A stretch of DNA of 5,376 nt, from assembly GCA_052143895.1 (NCBI GenBank), contig JBKQRT010000020.1, forward strand, positions 1-5,376, read 5' to 3'. Below, piece by piece: positions 1-5,376 of the stretch. The notes beneath the pieces are model-generated. The model did no database searches and was not told where the DNA came from. It saw nothing but the letters and a program-made list of their open reading frames with translations. The number at the start of each line of letters is the position of its first letter. The stretch's first letter is position 1. The stretch comes from Bog-756 sp052143895. Its GTDB lineage: Bacteria; Actinomycetota; Acidimicrobiia; Acidimicrobiales; RAAP-2. A program made the translations under genes and the position numbers.

Positions 1-1
1 C

Positions 2-1210
2 TCACCGAGCATCTGATTGGACGATCGTGTAGTTCCAGTCGCCGTGGAACTGGTGACGGTTGAGTGGCACTGCGGCGAGTTCGGCGTCACTCACCTTGGT
101 TCCGGTTTCGTAGTGGTTGAGGTCCTCCTCGGCCCGGATGGTGAGTCCCTTGGTGGTGGTCGTCGCCGAGATCAGTTCGATGATGGTCCGGTAGGAGACC
201 AGCGGCCGACCGCGCCAGTTCATCGAGATGAAGCTGAACATCTTGTGCTCGATCTTGTTCCACTTCGAAGTCCCCGGCGGGTAGTGGCAGACCGTGATCG
301 CAAGCCCGGTCTCTCTTGCCAGCTTGGCCAGTTCGATCTTCCACAGTTTCACCCGGTGTCCGTTGGACCCTCCGCCGTCGGCGGTAATGAGGAGCTTGGT
401 GGCGTCGGGGAACCGGGGTCGCCCCATCGAGTACCACCAGCGGCGGATGGCCTCGACGGCAAAACTGGCGGTGTCGGCCGTGTCGCCCACGGACACCCAA
501 CCCTCGTCGTTGGCCAGGTCGTAAACGCCATAGGGGACTGCTCGTCCCAGTTCCTTGTCGACGAAGTCGTGGGTCTTGGTCCGAGTCGGCTCCCCTTTGG
601 GGTGGAACTCCCTGCCACCGTTGGAGAACTCGCCCACGAGCTCCTTCTTTTTAGTGTCGACGGAAATGACCGGCTGGCCCTCCTTCATGAACACACCTAC
701 CTGGTTGTTCAGGTAGCGGAACTGGGCATCTCGGTCGGGATGGGCAGTTCCTTCCTTCTCCTTCGCCGGGGCCTGGAGCGAGTAGCCGAGATCCTTCAGG
801 ATGCGCCCAACCGTGTCGTCGGTGATCTTGAACCCCTGGCGCACGAGCTCGTCGGCCAGCTTGCCGGTGGACTTCGACGTCCAGCGGAGAAAGGACATCG
901 GGTTGCCTCGAGTTGTCGGGTGCACCAACTCGTCGAGGGCCTGCATGAGGCCAGACTGCTTGGCCTCGGCTTTGCTGCGTCCGCCCCCGACGGCACGCTG
1001 ACGGTCAGACGGCTCGATGTCGGCCACAACCTCCCGCTCTGCCTTGATGACCGTATTGCGGCTCATCCCTGACGTCTCGGCTACTGCGGTCTTTCCGCCA
1101 CGCCCCAAAGCCACCGACATTGCTCCAGTCACCACACGCCGCTGTACCTCATTCAGATGGGGCAGCACCGTCGAGAAGAATCGCGCGAGCTCTTCACGAC
1201 TGGCCTCCAT
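2..1210 (-). CDS. ISAzo13-family DDE transposase, complete
   Basis: This 402-residue protein should catalyse cut-and-paste or copy-type movement of its insertion sequence. Residues about 37-60 (GRGGKTAVAETSGMSRNTVI) look like a helix-turn-helix DNA-binding segment. The catalytic core follows, with the family signatures SVDTKKKELVGEF (182-194), PYGVYDLANDEGWVSVG (226-242), LLITADGGGSNG (273-284), PPGTSKWNKIEH (311-322) and FSFISMNWRG (325-334). The likely catalytic triad is D185, D278 and E321. The C-terminal HxFHGDWNYTI segment (386-396) is also typical. Length and motif order fit a full, uninterrupted family member, so it may be active. The ATG at 1210 has no Shine-Dalgarno sequence in front of it, but a TATAGT box lies close enough for leaderless transcription. 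The TGA stop is at bases 2-4. The family call is from remembered motifs and is very secure. Confidence 0.95.
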   Translation of the reverse strand: MEASREELARFFSTVLPHLNEVQRRVVTGAMSVALGRGGKTAVAETSGMSRNTVIKAEREVVADIEPSDRQRAVGGGRSKAEAKQSGLMQALDELVHPTTRGNPMSFLRWTSKSTGKLADELVRQGFKITDDTVGRILKDLGYSLQAPAKEKEGTAHPDRDAQFRYLNNQVGVFMKEGQPVISVDTKKKELVGEFSNGGREFHPKGEPTRTKTHDFVDKELGRAVPYGVYDLANDEGWVSVGDTADTASFAVEAIRRWWYSMGRPRFPDATKLLITADGGGSNGHRVKLWKIELAKLARETGLAITVCHYPPGTSKWNKIEHKMFSFISMNWRGRPLVSYRTIIELISATTTTKGLTIRAEEDLNHYETGTKVSDAELAAVPLNRHQFHGDWNYTIVQSDAR

Positions 1211-1230
1211 TGCGCAAGACTATATTGCGC
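1209..1230. repeat. Pair of ATTGCGC direct repeats flanking the transposase -10 box
   Basis: ATTGCGC occurs at 1209-1215 and again at 1224-1230, a spacing of 15 bases. The first copy lies within the 8-base palindrome TTGCGCAA (1210-1217). One copy overlaps the start codon and the other overlaps the -10 box edge, near the presumed end of the insertion sequence. This position suits either a transposase binding site or self-repression of the transposase promoter. Both roles are inferred; the repeat itself is directly visible. Confidence 0.45.
1219..1224 (-). promoter_or_regulatory. Candidate -10 box of the transposase gene (leaderless)
   Basis: The minus strand reads TATAGT, one base off the TATAAT consensus. 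It ends 8 bases before the ATG at 1210, so transcription would begin at or within a base or two of the start codon. That agrees with the missing ribosome binding site, and leaderless mRNAs are common in actinobacteria. No convincing -35 hexamer lies 16-18 bases upstream; the sequence there is CCTCCG. The assignment is inferred from spacing and one hexamer. Confidence 0.4.
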
Positions 1231-1253
1231 GTACTAATACTCGGAGGACCCTC

Positions 1254-1388
1254 TGCCTTTTTTGCTTGTCCGGTCGCTCAAGCACTGTCGACTTCTCTTT
1301 CAAACCCAGAAAGGAGAATACCTTCAGGGTTATTGCCGGACCTGGTCATTCGCGTAAGAACGAGTCAATTCCACTTGAGAACAGAGCC
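1254..1388. other. Non-coding gap between ATPase and insertion sequence, with one imperfect hairpin
   Basis: No open frame with a credible start is seen here. An imperfect inverted repeat spans 1303-1331. AACCC pairs with GGGTT, then after an A/A mismatch GAA pairs with TTC, and after a one-base bulge GG pairs with CC, leaving the loop AGAATA. Transcripts of the ATPase would pass through it. No T-run follows on the minus strand, so it is not a standard intrinsic terminator, though it could stabilise the mRNA 3' end. A run of six T on the plus strand (1258-1263) has no stem before it. Confidence 0.5.
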
Positions 1389-4178
1389 TCATTCCGATCG
1401 ACCTGCCACTTTTCCGGCACCCGGGACGGAGCGGCGCCGGATGAGGTAGCGACGAAGCTCGTCGGCACCCCAGACAATGAACGGGAACGGCAGGGTGAGC
1501 GCGATCAGGCGGGGCGGAAGCGGTGCCATTCCGAGCACGTCAGCGATGGACGGTGTGTAGATGAGGATCGCAGCCAGTGCCAGCTCGAATGCGATGCCCC
1601 AGAGAAGAAACGGGTTCGAAAAGACACCCACAGTGCGCAGCGAGGCCCGCTCGGTGCGCGCCGCGAAAGCCGTGCCTATCTGCGCCATGACCATCGAGAG
1701 GAAGGTCACGGTCGTAGCCTGTAGGTAGGCGTGGTGCAGAGCGTGGCCTGGGCCGACAGGGGCATGAGGCTCCCACCCGGCGCCGACGAGCACGACGAAG
1801 AAGGCGCACATCGCCAAGATGGCCGCGATGAGGCCGAGGAAGAGCCATGCCCGCAGCAGCATCGCTGGCCTGATGACGCCCTCGGACGGGGGCCGCGGCG
1901 GCCGGAGCATCAGTCCGGGCTCTGCCGGCTCACGACCGAGAGCCAGTGCAGGCAGTGTCTCGGTGCCGACGTCGAAGCACAACAACTGCAGCACCGTCAA
2001 GGGCAGCGGCACAGCGCCACGAGCCAGCGCGAACACGAGGAACGGCAGGATCTCAGGCGTGGCATGGGCGAAGATGTACAGGATGAACTTGCGGATGTTG
2101 TCGTAGACGCGTCGACCCGCTTCGATGGCCGTGACGATTGTGGCGAAGTTGTCGTCGGTGAGCACCATCGCCGACGCCTCGCGGGCCACGTCTGTGCCGG
2201 ACAGGCCCATGGCCACGCCGATGTCAGCGCGTCGCAGGGCGGGGGCATCGTTGACCCCATCGCCAGTCATGGCGATGATGTGCCCCTCGGCTCGGAGGGC
2301 GTCCGCGATGCGGAGCTTCGCCTCCGGTGAGGTGCGGGCGAAGATGATCTCGGCATCTGCGCGCAGCACGTCGTCCAGATGTTTCTCCGACATCGCATTG
2401 AGCTGCGCACCGGTCACGACGGTCGGTGCTTCACCTCCGATACCGACCTGCCGCGCCACCGCGGCAGCCGTCAGCGGATGGTCACCGGTCACGACGATGA
2501 TGCGGATGCCCGCTTCGTGGCACGCGGCGACGGCCGCGGCGACCTCGGGCCGAGGAGGGTCCTGCATCGCGGCCAAGCCGACGAGACACAGGTCGCGCTC
2601 GACCGCATCGCGGTCCTCAGGCGGTGGAGAATCGGTTGGGAGCGTACGGGTCGCGAACGCGAGCACTCGCAGGCCCGCGGCGGCGTAGTTGTCGACGTGT
2701 GCCGCGGTCGTGCGCCGCCGCTCGGCGTCGAGTGCCTCGACGGTTCCGTCAGGAGCCATGATTCTCGTGCACAGCGGGAGCACGGCCTCGGGCGCTCCCT
2801 TGGTGTCAATACGCAGGGAGCCGTTAGTCTGATCGACGGTAGTCATCAGCTTGAGTCTCGGGTCGAAGCGGAAGTCTCGGACGCGGTCGCGTTCACGCGT
2901 AGCGGCGTCGACGGGCGCCCCGAGTGCGGCGGCCGTCTCGAGCAGCGCCAGCTCGGTCGGGTCCCCGGAGGCGCTGGTCGTACCCGTGGCAGGCGTCGCA
3001 TTGTTGCAGAGCACCAATACTGCCAGCAGCTCAGTCATGGCCACCGCTGCGTCGGCGGGCGGGACTGAGAGATCGAGCCCTCCGGCGGACGTCCAGAGTC
3101 GCGTCACCTGCATGTGGTTCTGGGTGAGGGTTCCGGTCTTGTCCGTGCAGATGACGCTGGTCGAGCCGAGCGTCTCGACAGCGCTCAGCCGTTTGACGAC
3201 GGCGTTTCGCCGCGCGAGGTCACGGACGCCGATAGCCAGGGCCAGCGTGATCACTGGCAGGAGACCTTCGGGGACATTGCCAGCGATGAGCCCGACCGTC
3301 ATGACGAGAGCGGCGCTGAACGTGAGTCCTCCGCCGAGCGTGGCCACCGGCAGGAACGCGATCGCCATGATCACAGCGATAACGGAGATCAGCCAAGCAA
3401 CCTTCCGGACCTGCTGATCGAGTGGGCTTGGTTCCTCGTGCACGCGCTCGGACAGCGCGGCGATCCGTCCCAACTCGGTCCGCATCCCGGTGGCGATGAC
3501 GGCGGCGCGTGCGTTGCCGCCCGTGCAGGTCGTCCCGCTGAAGACCAGGTCACGGGCCTGAAGGAGGGGAACATCGGTGTCCGACCATGCTGCGTCGCGC
3601 GTGACGGGCACGGACTCACCCGTGAGAGCCGATGCGTCGATTTCGAGGGTTCCGGTCAGCAGGCGTGCGTCGGCCGAGATCCGATCACCTTCCTCCACCA
3701 TGAGCACATCCCCCGGCACCAGCAGGGCCGACTCGATGGTCTCCAACCTGTCGTCGCGCAAGACCTTGGCGTGTTGCGGCAGATAGCTCTGCAATGCCTC
3801 GACCGAGCGCTCCGCCTGCATCTCCTGGAAGAACGCGAACATTGCGTTCAGCACGATGACGATCACGATGGCGATGGCGACGGCGACGATGCCCCCGAGC
3901 CACGCCAGGCCCGCCGCAGCCCAGAGCAGCAGGGCGAGCGGATGGGTGAACTGGCGGGCGAACTCGCGCCAGAGGCGGTGTCCTCCTCGCCGCACGAGCA
4001 CGTTGCGGCCGTACACGGTGAGGCGTCGGCCCGCCTCGGGATTCGACAAGCCCCGCGGGGTGGTCCGCAGGTCTCGCAACAACCGGGCGACCGGCACTGT
4101 GGCGTCTAGTGCGATCTGATCGTGATCCGGGAAGCCCCCATCCCGGGATCCAGAAGGCGATGAGTCGCCGGTGGTCAC
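1389..4178 (-). CDS. P-type cation-transporting ATPase, IIC-like (HAD-IC)
   Basis: This 929-residue inner-membrane ion pump is driven by ATP through an aspartyl-phosphate intermediate. Visible parts in order are a cation-ATPase N-terminal domain (about 24-75), membrane helices M1-M2 (about 79-118), the actuator loop with TGES at 186-189, M3-M4 (about 258-318) with PEGLL at 303-307, the phosphorylation motif CTDKTGTLT with D346, the nucleotide-binding KGAPE (460-464), TGD (564-566), the hinge TGDGVND (638-644), and M5-M10 (about 698-905). ETLGSTS before the phosphorylation site, TPEILPFL in M5 and CFDVGTETLPA in M6 resemble Na,K-ATPase more than calcium pumps. Carboxylates E304, E709, D736 and E740 fall at the Na,K-ATPase cation-site positions E327, E779, D804 and D808, while N776 is replaced by A706. 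The ion is therefore uncertain (Na+, K+, H+ or Ca2+). No beta-subunit-like partner is seen. The start is GTG, with a weak GGGAA seven bases upstream. The next gene upstream is 215 bases away. Confidence 0.95.
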   Translation of the reverse strand: MTTGDSSPSGSRDGGFPDHDQIALDATVPVARLLRDLRTTPRGLSNPEAGRRLTVYGRNVLVRRGGHRLWREFARQFTHPLALLLWAAAGLAWLGGIVAVAIAIVIVIVLNAMFAFFQEMQAERSVEALQSYLPQHAKVLRDDRLETIESALLVPGDVLMVEEGDRISADARLLTGTLEIDASALTGESVPVTRDAAWSDTDVPLLQARDLVFSGTTCTGGNARAAVIATGMRTELGRIAALSERVHEEPSPLDQQVRKVAWLISVIAVIMAIAFLPVATLGGGLTFSAALVMTVGLIAGNVPEGLLPVITLALAIGVRDLARRNAVVKRLSAVETLGSTSVICTDKTGTLTQNHMQVTRLWTSAGGLDLSVPPADAAVAMTELLAVLVLCNNATPATGTTSASGDPTELALLETAAALGAPVDAATRERDRVRDFRFDPRLKLMTTVDQTNGSLRIDTKGAPEAVLPLCTRIMAPDGTVEALDAERRRTTAAHVDNYAAAGLRVLAFATRTLPTDSPPPEDRDAVERDLCLVGLAAMQDPPRPEVAAAVAACHEAGIRIIVVTGDHPLTAAAVARQVGIGGEAPTVVTGAQLNAMSEKHLDDVLRADAEIIFARTSPEAKLRIADALRAEGHIIAMTGDGVNDAPALRRADIGVAMGLSGTDVAREASAMVLTDDNFATIVTAIEAGRRVYDNIRKFILYIFAHATPEILPFLVFALARGAVPLPLTVLQLLCFDVGTETLPALALGREPAEPGLMLRPPRPPSEGVIRPAMLLRAWLFLGLIAAILAMCAFFVVLVGAGWEPHAPVGPGHALHHAYLQATTVTFLSMVMAQIGTAFAARTERASLRTVGVFSNPFLLWGIAFELALAAILIYTPSIADVLGMAPLPPRLIALTLPFPFIVWGADELRRYLIRRRSVPGAGKVAGRSE

Positions 4179-4393
4179 GATCCGGTTCCCGAGAGGCTGC
4201 CGGACGATCCGACTCCCAATTCCCCCAACTCCGCGTTCCTCGCTCCCATCGGCACGGTCTACTCCCTCCGACGCGTCACGCGGAGGTAATCGGGGACCAT
4301 CGGAGGACGTAGCGCGGCACTCCCAAGAGCGGTCGAGCTCGAATAGCCGTCAAACCTCACCCCGGGGGTGTGTGGAGGGGCCGCGCTTCGCGT
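4179..4393. promoter_or_regulatory. Intergenic region upstream of the ATPase with clustered repeats and palindromes
   Basis: Four related 10-base units matching CGGRGnnnnT are present. Three are direct repeats on the plus strand at 4281-4290, 4291-4300 and 4301-4310, exactly one helical turn apart. One is inverted at 4261-4270. The inverted unit and the first direct unit form CCTCCG/CGGAGG arms (4265-4270 and 4281-4286) around a 10-base loop. Further up are the perfect palindrome TCGAGCTCGA (4333-4342) and CACCCCGGGGGTG (4358-4370, six-base arms around one base), which follows the transpeptidase stop closely. A TTGACG (minus strand, 4348-4353) could be a -35 element but has no good -10 partner. 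The cluster could be an operator for the ATPase; that is inference. Confidence 0.4.
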
Positions 4394-5260
4394 TCAATAG
4401 ACCCAGACCGATGTCCCGATCGGCGCCAGGTTGTCCGACCAGATCCAGTCGATCGCCTCGTCGCTCACCCGCACGCAGCCATGAGAGACCGGATTCGGCG
4501 GCACATACGAGTCGCCGTGGATGGCGAAGCCACTATCGAAGAACTTCGGGCGCCATAGGTGCCCGAGCGAGTCGATCACCATGCCGTCCACCTGGCGGTA
4601 GATCTCGAAGTGCCCGACCGGAGTAACGGCAACGGCGGTGACCCCGTCGTCGGTGTACGTGTAGCCGCCGCCGGTCGAAGTGTTGAGCACCCAATCGAGA
4701 TTGCCGTCCGTCACGAACATCAGAAGGTCATCTTCGAGATCGACCTCGATCACGTCAGCGGAGGTGCTGCGAGGATGCGGGCGCACACCCTGGGCGAGCG
4801 CCCCCTCGGTCACGGGACCGACAATGCCGTCACGGCTGATGCCGGCCGCCTTCTGGATGGCGTAGACGGCCTGCTCGGTGCTGTCTCCGAAGCTCCCGTC
4901 CGGGGTGCCCAGCCAGTACCCGAGTGATGTCAGGCGCTGCTGGAGGGTGAGCACGGCGGGCCCGCTGTCGCCGGGCCCGAGGATTGCCGCTCCGGTTGGC
5001 ACGGTCGTGGTCGTCGGGGCGGTCGTGGTCGTCGGCAGGTTCGTGGTCGTCGGGGCGGTCGTGGGTGACCGCGACACCGTCGCGGGCGAGCGCGAGCTGC
5101 TACACCCGGACACGAGTAGGGCGGTGACCCCGATGACGGCGACAAGCCACGCCGTCCTCGACCGTGAGGAACCACGTCGCCGGGGACCCGTCAGCTTGTC
5201 GCTCCGAAGCCGAAAACGGAAGGCTCGACCTTGGCACTGCTGGCGATGCAAGTCGATCAT
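4394..5260 (-). CDS. Lipoprotein L,D-transpeptidase (peptidoglycan-binding domain plus YkuD domain)
   Basis: This 288-residue exported enzyme should form 3-3 crosslinks in peptidoglycan or attach substrates to it, working outside the membrane. A basic N-terminal region is followed by a hydrophobic stretch and a lipobox VSGC, so the mature protein would start at lipidated C53. Next come a Thr/Pro-rich flexible spacer (about 67-89), a PG_binding_1-type domain (about 95-156, with GDSGPAVLTLQQRL and DGSFGDSTEQAV), and the YkuD catalytic domain (about 169-288). The catalytic signature is complete: H248-G, then SHGCVRV with H260 and nucleophile C262. The chosen ATG at 5260 has GGAG eight bases upstream. 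An in-frame ATG at 5287 would add nine residues but has only GGGG two bases away, which is too close. Even from 5260 the region before the hydrophobic core is unusually long (about 37 residues). It is the first gene visible in the leftward series. Family assignment is very secure; the exact substrate is not known. Confidence 0.93.
   Translation of the reverse strand: MIDLHRQQCQGRAFRFRLRSDKLTGPRRRGSSRSRTAWLVAVIGVTALLVSGCSSSRSPATVSRSPTTAPTTTNLPTTTTAPTTTTVPTGAAILGPGDSGPAVLTLQQRLTSLGYWLGTPDGSFGDSTEQAVYAIQKAAGISRDGIVGPVTEGALAQGVRPHPRSTSADVIEVDLEDDLLMFVTDGNLDWVLNTSTGGGYTYTDDGVTAVAVTPVGHFEIYRQVDGMVIDSLGHLWRPKFFDSGFAIHGDSYVPPNPVSHGCVRVSDEAIDWIWSDNLAPIGTSVWVY
5003..5065. repeat. 18-base in-frame tandem repeat encoding the Thr/Pro spacer
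   Basis: Three full 18-base units lie at 5003-5020, 5021-5038 and 5039-5056, followed by a partial unit at 5057-5065. The first and third units differ at one base, and the second differs at two from the first. On the coding strand each unit encodes a six-residue block related to TTAPTT. It is placed between the lipid anchor and the peptidoglycan-binding domain of the transpeptidase. Because the unit is a multiple of three, gain or loss of copies would change the tether length without breaking the frame. Confidence 0.85.
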
Positions 5261-5268
5261 TTTCGCCA

Positions 5269-5272
5269 CTCC
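5269..5272 (-). promoter_or_regulatory. Ribosome binding site deciding the transpeptidase start
   Basis: GGAG on the minus strand lies eight bases before the ATG at 5260, which is ideal spacing. The alternative ATG at 5287 lacks any properly spaced site. This supports the shorter 288-residue protein. Confidence 0.6.
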
Positions 5273-5305
5273 AGAGGGGGAACGCATGGCCCCGACATCG
5301 ATCCT

Positions 5306-5316
5306 GTGCCTGGCAC
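5306..5316. promoter_or_regulatory. Short palindrome GTGCCTGGCAC in the transpeptidase leader or promoter
   Basis: Perfect five-base arms surround a single central base. It lies about 45 bases upstream of the chosen start codon, between the DosR-like box and the ribosome binding site. On the minus strand the overlapping and following bases CAGGAT (5302-5307) are a weak -10 candidate, so the palindrome would fall in the spacer of such a promoter. It could be an operator half-pair or chance. Confidence 0.25.
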
Positions 5317-5326
5317 GAGCCGTCCA

Positions 5327-5346
5327 CCAGGGGCAAAAGTCCAGTT
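5327..5346. promoter_or_regulatory. DosR/dormancy-box-like palindrome upstream of the transpeptidase
   Basis: The plus strand 5331-5344 reads GGGCAAAAGTCCAG. Taking the core as 5330-5343 (GGGGCAAAAGTCCA), it fits the relaxed dormancy pattern GGGNCNNNNGNCCC at every fixed position except the last. It fits the stricter core GGGACTWWAGTCCC at 11 of 14 positions. The flanking bases of the full 20-base consensus mostly do not match. The box lies about 70-83 bases upstream of the start codon, a plausible place for an activator. It could also serve a divergent gene beyond the window. Consensus patterns are recalled from mycobacterial work; function here is inferred. Confidence 0.3.
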
Positions 5347-5348
5347 CT

Positions 5349-5364
5349 CTCCCTCGTACGGGAG
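5349..5364. other. Small GC-rich hairpin at the window's right edge
   Basis: CTCCC (5349-5353) and GGGAG (5360-5364) form a perfect five-base stem around a six-base loop. No T-run follows on either strand, so it is not a clear terminator of an upstream gene. It lies immediately upstream of the DosR-like box. Nothing else is recognisable between here and base 5376. Confidence 0.25.
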
Positions 5365-5376
5365 GTGTTCGCCGAC

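Larger units (their letters stand above)
1..1253 (-). mobile_element. ISAzo13-family insertion sequence, left part to beyond the window edge
   Basis: One full-length transposase gene occupies almost the whole element, as is usual for ISAzo13-type insertion sequences. The upstream end is placed tentatively at 1253. Reading the minus strand from there gives GAGGGTCCTCCGAG, and from memory members of this family often begin with GA. The A/T-richer promoter and ATTGCGC repeats lie just inside that point. The opposite end lies to the left of base 1, so neither the terminal inverted repeat nor a target duplication can be verified. The element sits 136 bases after the ATPase stop codon and does not interrupt that gene. 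The outer boundary could be wrong by tens of bases. Confidence 0.7.

Noticed and set aside
17..1072. Long plus-strand open frame (351 codons) opposite the transposase
   Set aside because: It is antisense to a gene with clear family motifs, its translation shows no recognisable domain, and long antisense frames are expected in high-GC DNA.
1257..1263. T-rich run on the plus strand as an intrinsic terminator
   Set aside because: The preceding GAGGACCCTC can form only a tiny stem with a very small loop, and no plus-strand gene ends there.
1363..1368. TTGACT on the minus strand as a -35 element for the transposase
   Set aside because: No -10-like hexamer lies 16-18 bases downstream, and the site lies outside the presumed insertion sequence about 150 bases from the start codon.
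3114..4109. Plus-strand open frame of 331 codons opposite the ATPase
   Set aside because: Composition is rich in Arg, Gly, Asp and His with no domain, and it mirrors the strongly supported ATPase frame; several similar antisense frames cover the same gene.
4290..4298. TCGGGGACC as a second dormancy-box half-site before the ATPase
   Set aside because: Only one half resembles the consensus; the other half does not, and the bases are better explained by the CGGRGnnnnT repeat series.
1..5376. A CRISPR array, tRNA, rRNA, toxin-antitoxin or defence gene cluster
   Set aside because: No spaced long repeats, cloverleaf-like sequence or relevant protein motifs were seen; nearly all the window is covered by three well-recognised genes.

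Overview
The window reads as high-GC actinobacterial chromosome, possibly from an Acidimicrobiia-like lineage. The clues are strong G/C bias at third codon positions, a GTG start, a Thr/Pro-rich spacer after a lipoprotein signal, and an L,D-transpeptidase cell-wall enzyme. The lineage is an inference from style, not from a marker gene.

Three complete genes lie on the minus strand, so transcription runs from the right edge to the left edge. First (4394-5260) is a secreted lipoprotein L,D-transpeptidase with a peptidoglycan-binding domain and a YkuD catalytic domain. After a 215-base gap comes a 929-residue P-type cation ATPase (1389-4178). Its membrane segments resemble the Na,K-ATPase/H,K-ATPase (IIC) group more than the calcium-pump (IIA) group. 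After another 178 bases comes an apparently intact ISAzo13-family transposase (2-1210). Its stop codon sits at the left window edge, so the far end of the insertion sequence is not visible.

The non-coding stretches are short but structured. The region upstream of the transpeptidase holds a near-match to the DosR/dormancy box core, an 11-base palindrome and a small hairpin. The gap before the ATPase holds four related 10-base units (CGGRGnnnnT), three of them in direct repeat at one helical turn, plus two palindromes. The transposase appears to have a -10 box placed for a leaderless transcript, flanked by two copies of a 7-base repeat.

The transpeptidase and ATPase may form a cell-envelope and ion-homeostasis stress cassette, but the 215-base gap argues against tight operon coupling. 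I see no evidence for a new multi-gene system here. The items most worth checking are the regulatory motifs and the specificity of the ATPase.
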